Under the pieces are notes generated by a model that did no database searches, was not told the DNA's origin, and worked only from the letters and a program-made list of their open reading frames with translations. 64,000 nucleotides of DNA from Anaeromyxobacter paludicola (lineage in GTDB: Bacteria; Myxococcota; Myxococcia; Myxococcales; Anaeromyxobacteraceae). The stretch is taken from contig NZ_AP025592.1 of NCBI RefSeq assembly GCF_023169965.1, forward strand, positions 1,116,001 through 1,180,000. Reading direction: 5' to 3'. Within the stretch, counting starts at the first letter, position 1, and each line of letters starts with the position of its first letter. A program made the position numbers and the translations under genes. Shown here piece after piece: positions 16,788 to 25,084 of the stretch.

Positions 16788-17645
16788 TCAGGGCCGGATG
16801 AAGGTGCCCTCGCGGAGCTCGCGCAGGGTCTCGCGGATCTCGTCCGGCGTGTTCATCACGAACGGCCCGTAGCGGGCGTACGGCTCGTGGAGCGGCTGCG
16901 CCGAGAGGAGCAGGAACCGGGCCTCCTCCCCGATGGCGTGGACCCGCACCACGTCGCCGTCCCCGAGCACCACCAGCCGCGGCGACGGGATGGCCTGGCT
17001 CGCGCCCGCGGCCGGGCCGCCCACCGCGACCTCGCCCCGGTACACGTAGAGGAGGCCGGTGTGGCCGCGCGGGATGGGCTGCTCGAAGCTGCGGCCGGCC
17101 GGGAGCCGCACGTCGAGGTACGTGGGCCCGGCGAAGATCTCCCGGACCGCGCCCTCGACGCCGTCCACCTGCCCGGCCACCACCCGGATCGCCGCGCCGT
17201 CGGGGCGCGCCACCTCGGGGATGCGCGCCGCCGGCACGTCCTGGTAGCGCGGGCGCGTCATCTTGAGCTTCGCCGGCAGGTTCACCCAGATCTGGAACCC
17301 GTCGAGCCGGCGCGGGCCGGCCTTGGGCATCTCCTCGTGCAGGATGCCGCTCCCGGCGGTCATCCACTGCACGTCACCGGTGCCGATCACGCCGGCGTTG
17401 CCCAGGCTGTCGCGGTGGGCCACGCTGCCGTCGAGCATGTAGGTCACGGTCTCGATCCCGCGGTGCGGGTGGAGCGGGAACCCGGCCAGGTAGTCGTCCG
17501 GACGCTCCGAGCCGAAGTGATCGAAGAGGAAGAACGGATCGAGGTGGTCGAGCGTGGGGGTGGCGATGCTCCGCTTCAGGAGCACGCCCGCGCCGTCGCT
17601 CGCCGGGGTGGGGGTGATGACGTCCTTCACGTTGCGCTCGGTCAT
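16788..17645 (-). CDS. pirin family protein
   Basis: A 285-aa bicupin of the pirin family. The N-terminal cupin carries the metal-binding His/Glu set seen in HPHRGIETVTYM and GSGILHEEM, and the block DPFFLFDHFG is a pirin hallmark. The C-terminal cupin (PRGHTGLLYVYRGEVAVGG) is also present. Bacterial pirins can act as quercetin 2,3-dioxygenases or as redox-sensing partners of metabolic enzymes; which applies here cannot be told. The length is standard. It is a leftward single gene, separated by 64 bp from hemolysin III and 99 bp from the upstream PLP-enzyme gene. Confidence 0.92.
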   Translation of the reverse strand: MTERNVKDVITPTPASDGAGVLLKRSIATPTLDHLDPFFLFDHFGSERPDDYLAGFPLHPHRGIETVTYMLDGSVAHRDSLGNAGVIGTGDVQWMTAGSGILHEEMPKAGPRRLDGFQIWVNLPAKLKMTRPRYQDVPAARIPEVARPDGAAIRVVAGQVDGVEGAVREIFAGPTYLDVRLPAGRSFEQPIPRGHTGLLYVYRGEVAVGGPAAGASQAIPSPRLVVLGDGDVVRVHAIGEEARFLLLSAQPLHEPYARYGPFVMNTPDEIRETLRELREGTFIRP

Positions 17646-17744
17646 GGCCTCTAGATAGCCACCGCCGCGGCGCGGACAACCGCCGGGGCGGGGAAGGACC
17701 GTTCGCGATCGGAAACGACGGCGTCGCCGGGGCGCGCTGGGGGA

Positions 17745-18947
17745 TCAGCCCCGAAGCGCCCGGTCGATCGCCGAGAGCACGAGCGGCACCTCCTCCGGCC
17801 GGTTCGGCCACTGCGGCGCGAACCGGACGTGCCCGTCGGGGATCGCCACCGCCACCCCGCTCGCGGCGAGCCGGTCGCGCAGGCGCTCGAGCTCGACCCC
17901 GGGCGGTGGACGGGCGCAGAGCATGCCGGAGCGGCGGCCGGGCTCCCTCGCGCGGACGCTCGCGAAGCCGCGCTCGGCCAGCCCGGGCTCGAGCAGGTCG
18001 AGGTAGCGGTCCAGCCAGGCGCGGATCTCCCCGACCCCGACCTCGAGCAGGAGCCCGACGGCGGCGTCGAGCGCCACGAGGGAGACCAGCGAGGACGAGC
18101 CGTACTCGAAGGCGTCGGCGCGCCGCCGGAGCGGCCGGTCGTAGCGGAGGAGCCCCGGGCCCTTCGAGAGGAAGCTCACCGGGTCCTCGGTGGAGAGCCA
18201 GCCGCCCACGCCGAAGCGGAGCGCCTCCACCCGCTCCGGCCGGACGTAGAGCACGCCGGCCCCCTCGAGCCCCATGAGCCACTTGTGGCTCCCGCCGGCC
18301 AGGTAGTCCACCTCGAGGGCGCGCACGTCGAGGGGCGTCGCCCCGAGGGCCTGGACCGCGTCCACCGCCAGCTCGGCGCCGTGGGCGTGACAGAGGCGCG
18401 CGAGCGGGCCGAGCGGCATGGCGAGCCCGGTCTGGAACTGCACCGCCGAGACCGCGACCAGCCGCGCCCCCGCCCGGAGCTCCGCCTCCACGGCCGCGAG
18501 CCCCTCCTCGTCGCCGCGGTGGAAGGGCGCGAGCGGGACGAAGCGCACCTCGAGCCCGAAGAGGGCCGCCGCGCGCTGCCAGGGGACGACGTTGGCCGGG
18601 AACTCGCCCTCGAAGCAGACCACGCGGTCGCCGGCGCGCCACGGGAAGGAGAGCGCCACGTCGATGAGGCCGCTCGAGGTGCTGCTCGTGAGCGCGAGGT
18701 CCTCCGGCGAGGCCCCGAGGAGCCGCGCCAGCTTCTCGCGGAGCGCCGCGCGCCGGGGGAACCAGCGGGCGAAGGCGCCGCCCCCGTGCCGGCCGTAGTC
18801 GTCGGTGAAGCCGGCGACGGCGCGGCGGACCGGGAGCGAGAGCGGCGAGAGGCCGGCGTGGTTCAGGTAGGCGGCCGGCGCGAGGTCGGGGAAGAGCGCG
18901 CGATCGCCGAGGCGCGGCGGCGGGAGGTCCGGGAGCGGGTCGGCCAT
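17745..18947 (-). CDS. PLP-dependent class V aminotransferase / cysteine desulfurase-like enzyme
   Basis: A 400-aa fold-type I PLP enzyme. Visible features are the N-terminal YLNHAGLSPLSLPVR segment, SSTSSGLIDVALSF, AVDAVQALGATPLDV with the PLP-contacting Asp, and the Schiff-base Lys in GGSHKWLMG. It lacks an evident loop Cys of IscS/SufS-type desulfurases. It more resembles the isopenicillin-epimerase/CsdA-like branch whose substrates are often unknown. It ends 12 bp before the leftward DEAD-box helicase stop region begins upstream, so it is likely cotranscribed with that gene. Function is assigned only to family level. Confidence 0.85.
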   Translation of the reverse strand: MADPLPDLPPPRLGDRALFPDLAPAAYLNHAGLSPLSLPVRRAVAGFTDDYGRHGGGAFARWFPRRAALREKLARLLGASPEDLALTSSTSSGLIDVALSFPWRAGDRVVCFEGEFPANVVPWQRAAALFGLEVRFVPLAPFHRGDEEGLAAVEAELRAGARLVAVSAVQFQTGLAMPLGPLARLCHAHGAELAVDAVQALGATPLDVRALEVDYLAGGSHKWLMGLEGAGVLYVRPERVEALRFGVGGWLSTEDPVSFLSKGPGLLRYDRPLRRRADAFEYGSSSLVSLVALDAAVGLLLEVGVGEIRAWLDRYLDLLEPGLAERGFASVRAREPGRRSGMLCARPPPGVELERLRDRLAASGVAVAIPDGHVRFAPQWPNRPEEVPLVLSAIDRALRG

Positions 18948-18959
18948 CGACCCTCTCTC

Positions 18960-20840
18960 CTAACGCTTCTTGCCGTACCGCGGCACGCCGTCGGTCCGGT
19001 GCCCCTCGCCGGAGCGCGTCTGGACGCCCGGCCGCGGCTTCCCGTAGGGCTTCGCCCCGGCCCGGGGGGCGGGCTTGCCGTAGCCCTTCGCCGCCGGCCG
19101 GGCCGCGCCGCCGGCAGCGGCGCGCGGGTGCGCGCCCTTCCCCCCCGCTCCGGGGGCGCCGGGCGCGTAGCCGGGCGGGGGCTGCGAGGGGAGGATGTGC
19201 TGGCGGGGGTGGCGCGGGTCGGGCTCCCCGGCGGCCTCGGCGAACCGCTCGGCCACGCTGCGCGCGATCTCGAAGCGGGTCTCCTCGGCGAGGATCACGA
19301 TCCGGCCGATCTCGCGGTTGGTGACGCCGCCGCGGTGGCAGAGGAGCGGCACGATGAAGCGCGGGTCGGCCCCCTCGCGCCGGCCCAGGGTGAGCTTGAA
19401 CCAGGTGCTGTCGCCGGGGGTCACGTTGACCACCTTGCCCTTGGGCCGGGGCCCCTCGCCGTCGGCGGCCGGCGCGCGCATCCGCGCGGGCTCGCGGAGC
19501 CGCAGCGCCCCGGTCTCGGGCAGCTCCTCCGGCGAAGGCAGCTTCTGCCGCTCGGAGCGGACCAGCGCCGCGGCGAGCGCGAGCGGGGTCTTGGCGGCGA
19601 GGAGCCGCTCGGCGACGGCGAGGTCCTCCTCGGCCGGCTCGGCGGCGAGCGCCTCGACCGCCTCGAGGAGCCGCTCCTGATCGCGGGCGCGGACCGCGTC
19701 GGCGTCGGGCGCCGGCGTCCAGGGCACCTCGACGCGGGCGGTCCGCAGCATCCGCTCGCCGAGCGCGCGGCGCGCCGGCGGCACGAGCAGCACCGAGACC
19801 CCCTTGCGGCCGGCCCGGCCGGTGCGGCCGCTCCGGTGGAGGAGCCCCGGCGCGTCGCGCGGGAGGTCGGCGTGGATCACGAGCGACACGTCGGGGAGGT
19901 CGAGCCCGCGCGCGGCGACGTCGGTCGCGACCAGCACCCGGGCGCGCCCGTCGCGCAGCTGCTTCAGGGCCCGGGTGCGCTCGGCCTGCGTGAGCTCGCC
20001 GGAGATGGCGACGGTGGCGAAGCCGCGCTCGTCGAGGCTGGCCGAGAGGTGGTTCACCGCCTCGCGGGTGTTGCAGAAGACGAGCGCGCTGCGGGCGTCC
20101 TGCAGCCGGAGCACGTTCACCACCGCCCGCTCCCGCTCGCGCGTGGAGACGAAGTGGGCCCGGTACTCGATGTCCTGGTGGGCCTCGCCGGCCGGGGTGG
20201 CGGCGATCCGGAGCGCGTCCTGCTGGTACTTGCGCGCCAGCTCGACGATGGGCTTCGGCAGCGTGGCCGAGAAGAAGATGGTCCGGCGCTTCGAGGGGGC
20301 GGCGGCGAGGATGAGCTCGAGCTCGTCGCGGAAGCCCATGTCGAGCATCTCGTCGGCCTCGTCGAGCACCAGCGCCCGCAGCGCGCCGAGGGTGAGGTTC
20401 TTCCGGTCGAGGTGGTCGCAGAGCCGCCCCGGCGTGCCGACCACCACGTGGCAGCCGGCGGCGAGGGCCCGCTGCTCGCGGCGGGGGTCCATCCCGCCCA
20501 CGCAGGCGGTGACCCGCGCGCCGAGCGGCGCGTAGAGCCAGGAGAGCTCGGCCTGCACCTGCATGGCGAGCTCGCGGGTGGGCTCGATGACGAGCACGAG
20601 CGGCTGGCCGGCGGGCGGCAGCGCGCCCGTGCCGAGCAGGTCCGGCGCGACCGCCAGGCCGAAGGCGACGGTCTTCCCCGACCCGGTCTGGGCGGAGACG
20701 AGCAGGTCGCGGCCGGCGTGGTCGGCAGCGAGCACCGCGGCCTGCACCGGCGTCGGGGCGGCGTACCCCTTGGCGGAGAGCGCCTGCCGCAGCGCCGGGT
20801 GGAGGTCGAGGGCGTCGAAGGTGGTCGAGGTCTCTTGCAT
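18960..20840 (-). CDS. DEAD-box ATP-dependent RNA helicase with DbpA-type RNA-binding domain
   Basis: A 626-aa helicase starting at MQETSTTFDALDLHPAL. Motifs in order: Q motif PTPVQAAV, Walker A AQTGSGKT, PTRELAMQ, TPGRL, DEAD (VLDEADEMLDMGF), SATLPK, then helicase C with VLVATDVAARGLDLPDV and HRSGRTGRAGRKG. A DbpA-like RNA-binding domain follows (VVNVTPGDSTWFKLTLGR...REIGRIVILAEETRFEI). A basic Gly/Lys/Pro/Arg tail with repeated YGKP units (KGYGKPAP, KPYGKPRP) ends at RYGKKR. Probably involved in ribosome assembly or cold adaptation, as for CsdA/DbpA. The long open frame continues upstream of the start, but that part is out of family. Confidence 0.93.
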   Translation of the reverse strand: MQETSTTFDALDLHPALRQALSAKGYAAPTPVQAAVLAADHAGRDLLVSAQTGSGKTVAFGLAVAPDLLGTGALPPAGQPLVLVIEPTRELAMQVQAELSWLYAPLGARVTACVGGMDPRREQRALAAGCHVVVGTPGRLCDHLDRKNLTLGALRALVLDEADEMLDMGFRDELELILAAAPSKRRTIFFSATLPKPIVELARKYQQDALRIAATPAGEAHQDIEYRAHFVSTRERERAVVNVLRLQDARSALVFCNTREAVNHLSASLDERGFATVAISGELTQAERTRALKQLRDGRARVLVATDVAARGLDLPDVSLVIHADLPRDAPGLLHRSGRTGRAGRKGVSVLLVPPARRALGERMLRTARVEVPWTPAPDADAVRARDQERLLEAVEALAAEPAEEDLAVAERLLAAKTPLALAAALVRSERQKLPSPEELPETGALRLREPARMRAPAADGEGPRPKGKVVNVTPGDSTWFKLTLGRREGADPRFIVPLLCHRGGVTNREIGRIVILAEETRFEIARSVAERFAEAAGEPDPRHPRQHILPSQPPPGYAPGAPGAGGKGAHPRAAAGGAARPAAKGYGKPAPRAGAKPYGKPRPGVQTRSGEGHRTDGVPRYGKKR

Positions 20841-20897
20841 TTCGCCGAGGCTTCTAGCAGAAAGCGCGCCGCCGGGCGATGATGCCCCCCTCCGCGT

Positions 20898-21500
20898 ATG
20901 CCCCGCCGCACCCGCATCCCCGACCTGTCCCAGCGCTGCCCGGCGTGCTTCTTCCGCCCGGAGGACTGCCTCTGCCCGGCCTGCCTGCCGCCGGTCGAGA
21001 CCCGGACGCGGCTCCTGGTGCTCCGGCACGTGAGCGAGCGGCTGCGCCCCACCAACACCGCGCGCTGGGCGGCGCTGGCGCTCGCCGGGGCCCGGCTCCT
21101 CGACTACGGCGCCCGGGACGCCCTGCTCGACGAGGCGCCGCTCGCGGAGCCGGGCACCTGCGTGCTCTGGCCCGGCGGCGCGCCGCTCGCCGAGCCGCCC
21201 CGCCAGGTGGTGGTGGTGGACGCGAGCTGGTCGCAGGCCCGCCGCATGCTCCAGCGCATCCCGGCGCTTCAGTCCCTGCCGCGCCTCTCCCTGCCCGGGC
21301 CGCCGCCCGGCTCGCTGCGGCTGCGGGAGCCGCCCGTGGCCGGCGGCATGTCCACCATCGAGGCCATCGCCCGGGCGCTCGACCTCCTCGGCGAGCCCGA
21401 CGCGGCCGCCCGGCTCGACCGGATCCACGCCCTGTCGGTCGAGCGGGGGCTCCGGCTGCGGATGGGGCCGGACTACGCCCGGCTCGCCCGCGCCGGCTGA
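20898..21500 (+). CDS. DTW-domain tRNA aminocarboxypropyltransferase-like protein
   Basis: A 200-aa protein of the DTW (TapT/YfiP) family, which adds a 3-amino-3-carboxypropyl group to uridine in tRNA using S-adenosylmethionine. Evidence: the N-terminal Cys cluster CPACFFRPEDCLC, the block RLLVLRHVSERLRPTNTAR, the DTW-motif position reading VVVDASWSQARRM, and STIEAIARAL in the last third. The signature reads DASW rather than DTxW. It is divergent from the helicase gene, 57 bp apart, and is followed 30 bp later by a YheT-like hydrolase. Family assignment good; the modified base is inferred. Confidence 0.82.
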   Translation: MPRRTRIPDLSQRCPACFFRPEDCLCPACLPPVETRTRLLVLRHVSERLRPTNTARWAALALAGARLLDYGARDALLDEAPLAEPGTCVLWPGGAPLAEPPRQVVVVDASWSQARRMLQRIPALQSLPRLSLPGPPPGSLRLREPPVAGGMSTIEAIARALDLLGEPDAAARLDRIHALSVERGLRLRMGPDYARLARAG

Positions 21501-21530
21501 CGAGCCCGTGAAGAAGTCCCCTCCCGCGCC

Positions 21531-22514
21531 ATGACCTTCTCCCCCGCCCGCTGGCTCCCCGGCCCCCATTTCCAGACCATCTGGTCGAGCCTCGGCCGGC
21601 GCCCGGTCCGGCTCGACTCGGTCATGGAGCGGCTCGAGCTGGCCGACGGCGACTTCGTGGACGTGGAGCGGTTCGCCGGGCCCTCGCCGGACGCGCCGGT
21701 GCTGGTCGCCTGCCACGGGCTCGAGGGGAGCTCGCGCGCCGTCTACGTGCGCGGCCTCGTGCGCGAGGCGCTCTCGCGCGGGCTCGCGGCGGCGGCGCTC
21801 AACTTCCGCGGCTGCTCCGGCGAGCCGAACCGGCTCCCGCGCTTCTACCACTCGGGCGACACGGGCGACCTCGCCGCGCTGGTGGCGCGGCTCCGGGCCG
21901 AGCGGCCCGGGCGCGCCATCCTGCTGGCGGGCTTCTCGCTCGGCGGCAACGTGGTCGCGAAGTACCTCGCCGAGGGGGGCGACGCCCTCCCGCCGGAGGT
22001 GCGGGCCGGCGCGGTGATCTCGGTGCCGTTCGACCTCGCTCGCTGCGCCGCGGCCATCGACGCCCCCGGCGCCATGCAGCGGATCTACCGGGAGCGGTTC
22101 CTGCGGATGCTGCGGGCCAAGGCGGCCGAGAAGGCCCGGCGCTTCCCCGGGGCCGCCGACTGGGACGCGGTCCGGCGCGCCCGCACCTTCTCCGAGTTCG
22201 ACGGCCGGCTCACCGCCCCGCTGCACGGCTTCGCCTCCGCGGCCGACTACTGGGCCCGCTCCAGCTCCGGGCCGCTGCTCGCCGGCGTCCGCCGGCCGCT
22301 CCTCGCGCTCTCCTCCATCGACGACCCCATCGCCCCCGGCGCCTGCCTCCCGCTCGCCGCGGCGCGAGCCAACCCGGCCGTCTCGCTGCGCGTGCTGCCC
22401 GCCGGCGGCCACGTCGGCTTCGTGGGCGGGAGCCCGTGGCGGCCGGCCTTCTGGGCCGAGGCCGAGGCCGCCCGCTGGCTCGCCGCGCAGGCCGGAACCC
22501 CGGAGTCCCATTGA
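21531..22514 (+). CDS. YheT-type alpha/beta hydrolase
   Basis: A 327-aa alpha/beta hydrolase of the AB-hydrolase-4/YheT group. The start [19 protein letters not shown] matches this group's PGxHxQTI opening. The nucleophile elbow is GFSLGGN, the oxyanion region is ACHGLEGSS, the acid is in SSIDDPIAP, and the His is in GGHVGFVGG. The YheT pattern [19 protein letters not shown] is complete. Esterase or lipase-like activity is likely; the natural substrate is unknown. Its stop overlaps the TTG start of the RNase H gene, implying translational coupling. Confidence 0.9.
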   Translation: MTFSPARWLPGPHFQTIWSSLGRRPVRLDSVMERLELADGDFVDVERFAGPSPDAPVLVACHGLEGSSRAVYVRGLVREALSRGLAAAALNFRGCSGEPNRLPRFYHSGDTGDLAALVARLRAERPGRAILLAGFSLGGNVVAKYLAEGGDALPPEVRAGAVISVPFDLARCAAAIDAPGAMQRIYRERFLRMLRAKAAEKARRFPGAADWDAVRRARTFSEFDGRLTAPLHGFASAADYWARSSSGPLLAGVRRPLLALSSIDDPIAPGACLPLAAARANPAVSLRVLPAGGHVGFVGGSPWRPAFWAEAEAARWLAAQAGTPESH

Positions 22515-23032
22515 CCGACGACCTCCGCTTCTTCCTCTACGCCGACGGCAGCGCCCTCGTGAACCCGGGCGGCCCGGGCGCGACCGGCTACGTGGTGCTC
22601 GACCGCGCCTGCCGCGCGCTCCGCTTCGGCGCGACCCGCTACACGGTGGACGGGCAGTACGCGGTCACCAACAACCGGATGGAGCTGCGGGCGGTGCTGG
22701 AGGGGCTCGAGGGGCTCCCCGACGGCGCCGGCGTGCAGGTCTGCTCCGACTCGCGCTACACCATCGACGCCCTCTCGAAGTGGATCCACGGCTGGCGGCG
22801 CAAGGGGTGGCGCACCGCGACCGGCCAGCCGGTGCTGAACCGCGACCTCATCGAGGCGCTCGACGCCCGGATCGCCTCGCTCGAGGTCCGCTTCCACTGG
22901 GTCCGCGGCCACGCCGGCCACCCGGTCAACGAGGTGGTGGACGAGCTCGCCCAGTGCTGCGCCCGCGGCGCCGCGGGGCCCGACCGGGCGCGCGTGATCG
23001 CGGCGCTCCGGGCCGAGGGGCTCCTCGGCTGA
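22511..23032 (+). CDS. rnhA: ribonuclease HI
   Basis: A 173-aa RNase HI that cleaves the RNA strand of RNA-DNA hybrids. All acidic residues of the active site are visible: Asp in [14 protein letters not shown], Glu in NNRMELRAV, Asp in [10 protein letters not shown] and the C-terminal Asp in NEVVDELAQ, along with the substrate-loop His in VRGHAGHP. The start is TTG 22511, sharing TTGA with the stop of the preceding hydrolase. No better start exists because upstream codons belong to the hydrolase in another frame. The length is usual. Confidence 0.93.
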   Translation: MTDDLRFFLYADGSALVNPGGPGATGYVVLDRACRALRFGATRYTVDGQYAVTNNRMELRAVLEGLEGLPDGAGVQVCSDSRYTIDALSKWIHGWRRKGWRTATGQPVLNRDLIEALDARIASLEVRFHWVRGHAGHPVNEVVDELAQCCARGAAGPDRARVIAALRAEGLLG

Positions 23033-23097
23033 GCGGCAGGGAGCGGCAGCGCGGCTCCCGGCGGGCCTCGGAGCGATGAGGGGTCGCGGCCGGCCGT

Positions 23098-24117
23098 TCA
23101 GGGCACGAGCAGCACCTTCCCCACGTTCTGCCGCTCCTGGATGCAGCGGTGCGCGTCGGCGGCCCGCTCGAGGGGGAAGGTGGCCGCGATGCGCGGCCGG
23201 ATGGCGCCTCGGGCGTACAGCGCCATCAGCTCCGCGAACTCGGCGGAGAGCAGCTCCTGCCGGTGCCAGAGGTGGCCCATGTTGACCCCCGCCACCGCCC
23301 GGTTCTGGTTCATGAGCGAGATGGGGTTGAAGAGCGGCACCCGCACCATCTGCGTCGCGAGGCGCAGGTAGCTGCGCCCCCCTTCCCCCGAGAGGTTCGC
23401 GAACCCGTAGCAGACGAGCCGCCCGGCCTCGCGCAGGAGCGCGTAGCCCTTGCGCGTGTCGCCGCCGCCGAGCGGATCGAGCACCAGGTCCACGCCCTCC
23501 CCGCCCGTGAGCCGGCGCACCTCGTCGGCCCAGTCGCGGGCGCGGTAGTCGATGGGATAGGCGCACCCCTCCTCGCGCAGCACCGGGTGCTTCGACGCCG
23601 ACGCGGTGCCGAATGTGAGAACCCCCTCGACGGTCCGGCAGAGCTGCAGCACGGCGATCCCGACGCCGCCCGCCGCCATGTGCACCAGCACCCGATCGCC
23701 GGGCCGCAGCGCCGCGACGCGGAACAGCATGTGCCACGCCGTCAGGTAGTTCACCGGGATCGCGGCGGCCTCCTCGAACCCCATCCCCTCCGGCATGGGG
23801 ATCGCCTGCGCTGCCGGGACGCAGAGGACGTCGGCGTGCGCGCCGAACCGGGTCATCGCCATCACCCGCGTGCCCGGGGCCGGACCGCTCACGCCGGGGC
23901 CGAGCGCGTCCACCACGCCGGACGCCTCGTAGCCCACGACGCAGGGGAATCGGGGCGCGTCGGGGTAGAGCCCCTGCCGCGCCATCACCTCGGCGAAGTT
24001 GAGCCCCGCCGCCCGGACCCGCACCCGCACCTCGCCGCTCCTCGGCTTCGGGTCGGCCGACTCGCGGACCTCGAGCACCTCGGGCCCGCCGGGGCGGGTG
24101 ATGAAGACGGCTCGCAT
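23098..24117 (-). CDS. zinc-free medium-chain quinone oxidoreductase / enoyl reductase-like
   Basis: A 339-aa MDR-superfamily NADPH oxidoreductase. It has the GroES-like domain (RAAGLNFAEVMARQGLYP, VVGYEASGVVDALGPGV) and the Rossmann domain with AAGGVGIAVLQL. It lacks the Cys/His zinc ligands of alcohol dehydrogenases, which points to quinone reductase or VAT-1-like enzymes. Late features such as GANL/INQ-like PLFNPISLMNQNRAV and ISPHI/PRIAATFPLERAADAHR are of the VAT-1 kind. It likely reduces quinones or alpha,beta-unsaturated carbonyls. It is leftward and alone. It diverges from the response regulator gene. Confidence 0.88.
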   Translation of the reverse strand: MRAVFITRPGGPEVLEVRESADPKPRSGEVRVRVRAAGLNFAEVMARQGLYPDAPRFPCVVGYEASGVVDALGPGVSGPAPGTRVMAMTRFGAHADVLCVPAAQAIPMPEGMGFEEAAAIPVNYLTAWHMLFRVAALRPGDRVLVHMAAGGVGIAVLQLCRTVEGVLTFGTASASKHPVLREEGCAYPIDYRARDWADEVRRLTGGEGVDLVLDPLGGGDTRKGYALLREAGRLVCYGFANLSGEGGRSYLRLATQMVRVPLFNPISLMNQNRAVAGVNMGHLWHRQELLSAEFAELMALYARGAIRPRIAATFPLERAADAHRCIQERQNVGKVLLVP

Positions 24118-24185
24118 GTGGTCTCCTCCCGGACCTCTCCATACTCCTCGCCCGCCTCCTGCGTGAACGTCCAGTTGGGCGAGCG

Positions 24186-24207
24186 CCGGGCCGCAAGCCC
24201 GGATTTT
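24186..24207 (+). terminator. terminator-like hairpin with T tail in the response-regulator leader region
   Basis: CCGGGC-CGCAA-GCCCGG followed by ATTTT, 165 bp upstream of the response regulator start. No rightward gene ends just before it, so it may be a leader attenuator or stop antisense transcription. The rest of the 254-bp gap holds nothing else I can identify. Confidence 0.4.
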
Positions 24208-24371
24208 CCTGCGTCACCTCACCCCGGGTGGGGGATGTCGCCTATCTTTGGCACCCCTGGGTCGGGACGACCCCTCTCAACCTCGCAGGATCACGCTGCT
24301 CCGGTTCACCCAAGGGAAGGTCGGCGGTGGCCCGGCGATTGCTACTTCGGAGCGGCTCGCGGAGGAGCAGC

Positions 24372-25034
24372 ATGTATCGGATCCTGGTCGTGGACGACGA
24401 GCCGCAGGTCGCGAAGGCGCTCCGCCGCCTCCTCTCGAAGGAGTTCGAGGTGGAGGTGGCGTACGGCGGCGCGGAGGCGCTCGAGAAGCTCGAGACCTTC
24501 CAGCCCGACGCGGTGCTGACCGACCGGCGCATGCCCGGCCTCTCCGGCCCGGACCTGCTCGCCGAGGTGAAGCGCCGGATGCCGCTCGCCCTGCGCGTCA
24601 TCGTCTCCGGCGTCAGCGACGATCCGGACCAGCCGGCGAGCGAGCAGGCGGGCGGCATCTGCAGCTACCTGCCGAAGCCGTGGGACGAGTCGGAGGTCCT
24701 CGGCCTGTTCCGCAGCGCCCTCCCCGCCCGCGACCTGCTCCGCGCCCTGCGCAAGGGGCTCGCGTGCGCGCCGGGCATCCAGGCCGAGCTGGTGCAGAAG
24801 GATCGCAAGCTGGTGCTCCGGGCCTTCCGCGCCGGCACGCCCATCCCGCCGCAGCAGGCGCTCCGGATCCTGGCCGCCTTCGCGCGCGAGCTCGACGAGG
24901 AGTCGCTCCAGGCCCTCGGGAGCCTGCTCGAGCCGCACGACATCACCGTCGCCGCCGAGGGCGGCGGGACGGAGGCGGGGCTGGCGGTCGAGCTCCCCGT
25001 CCCCGAGCCGCTCCTCGCCAGCGGCAGCCGCTAG
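24372..25034 (+). CDS. response regulator with non-DNA-binding C-terminal extension
   Basis: A 220-aa protein. Residues 1-125 are a canonical receiver domain: acidic pair DDE (8-10), phospho-acceptor Asp51 in VLTDRRMPG, Ser in VSGVSDD, and Lys in YLPKPWDESE. The TDxRMPG and KPW patterns resemble receivers of RpfG- or HoxA-like two-component proteins. The C-terminal about 90 residues hold no helix-turn-helix, GGDEF or HD motif. They end with HDITVAAEGGGTEAGLAVELPVP, which faintly recalls the end of a histidine-kinase ATPase domain. No kinase gene adjoins it. Output unknown. The last codons lie in a 24-bp sequence that is duplicated downstream. Confidence 0.85.
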   Translation: MYRILVVDDEPQVAKALRRLLSKEFEVEVAYGGAEALEKLETFQPDAVLTDRRMPGLSGPDLLAEVKRRMPLALRVIVSGVSDDPDQPASEQAGGICSYLPKPWDESEVLGLFRSALPARDLLRALRKGLACAPGIQAELVQKDRKLVLRAFRAGTPIPPQQALRILAAFARELDEESLQALGSLLEPHDITVAAEGGGTEAGLAVELPVPEPLLASGSR

Positions 25035-25084
25035 AAGCGGCCGTGCTGGCTATCGCGGCAGCAGCCGCTAGAAGCGGCCGTGCT
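25024..25084. repeat. 24-bp direct duplication spanning two convergent gene ends
   Basis: Two identical 24-base copies at 25024-25047 and 25061-25084, 37 bases apart start to start. Each contains GCCGCT-AGA-AGCGGC (a hairpin) and a CTAG that can stop both strands. Copy 1 holds the response-regulator stop; copy 2 holds the ClC-channel stop. The layout suggests the two genes once shared overlapping stop codons and were separated by a small tandem duplication. Confidence 0.85.

Noticed and set aside
24252-24275. TTTGGCACCCCTGGG as a sigma54 promoter for the response regulator
   Set aside because: It keeps TGGCAC but has no GC at the required 10-base spacing and no TTGC block.
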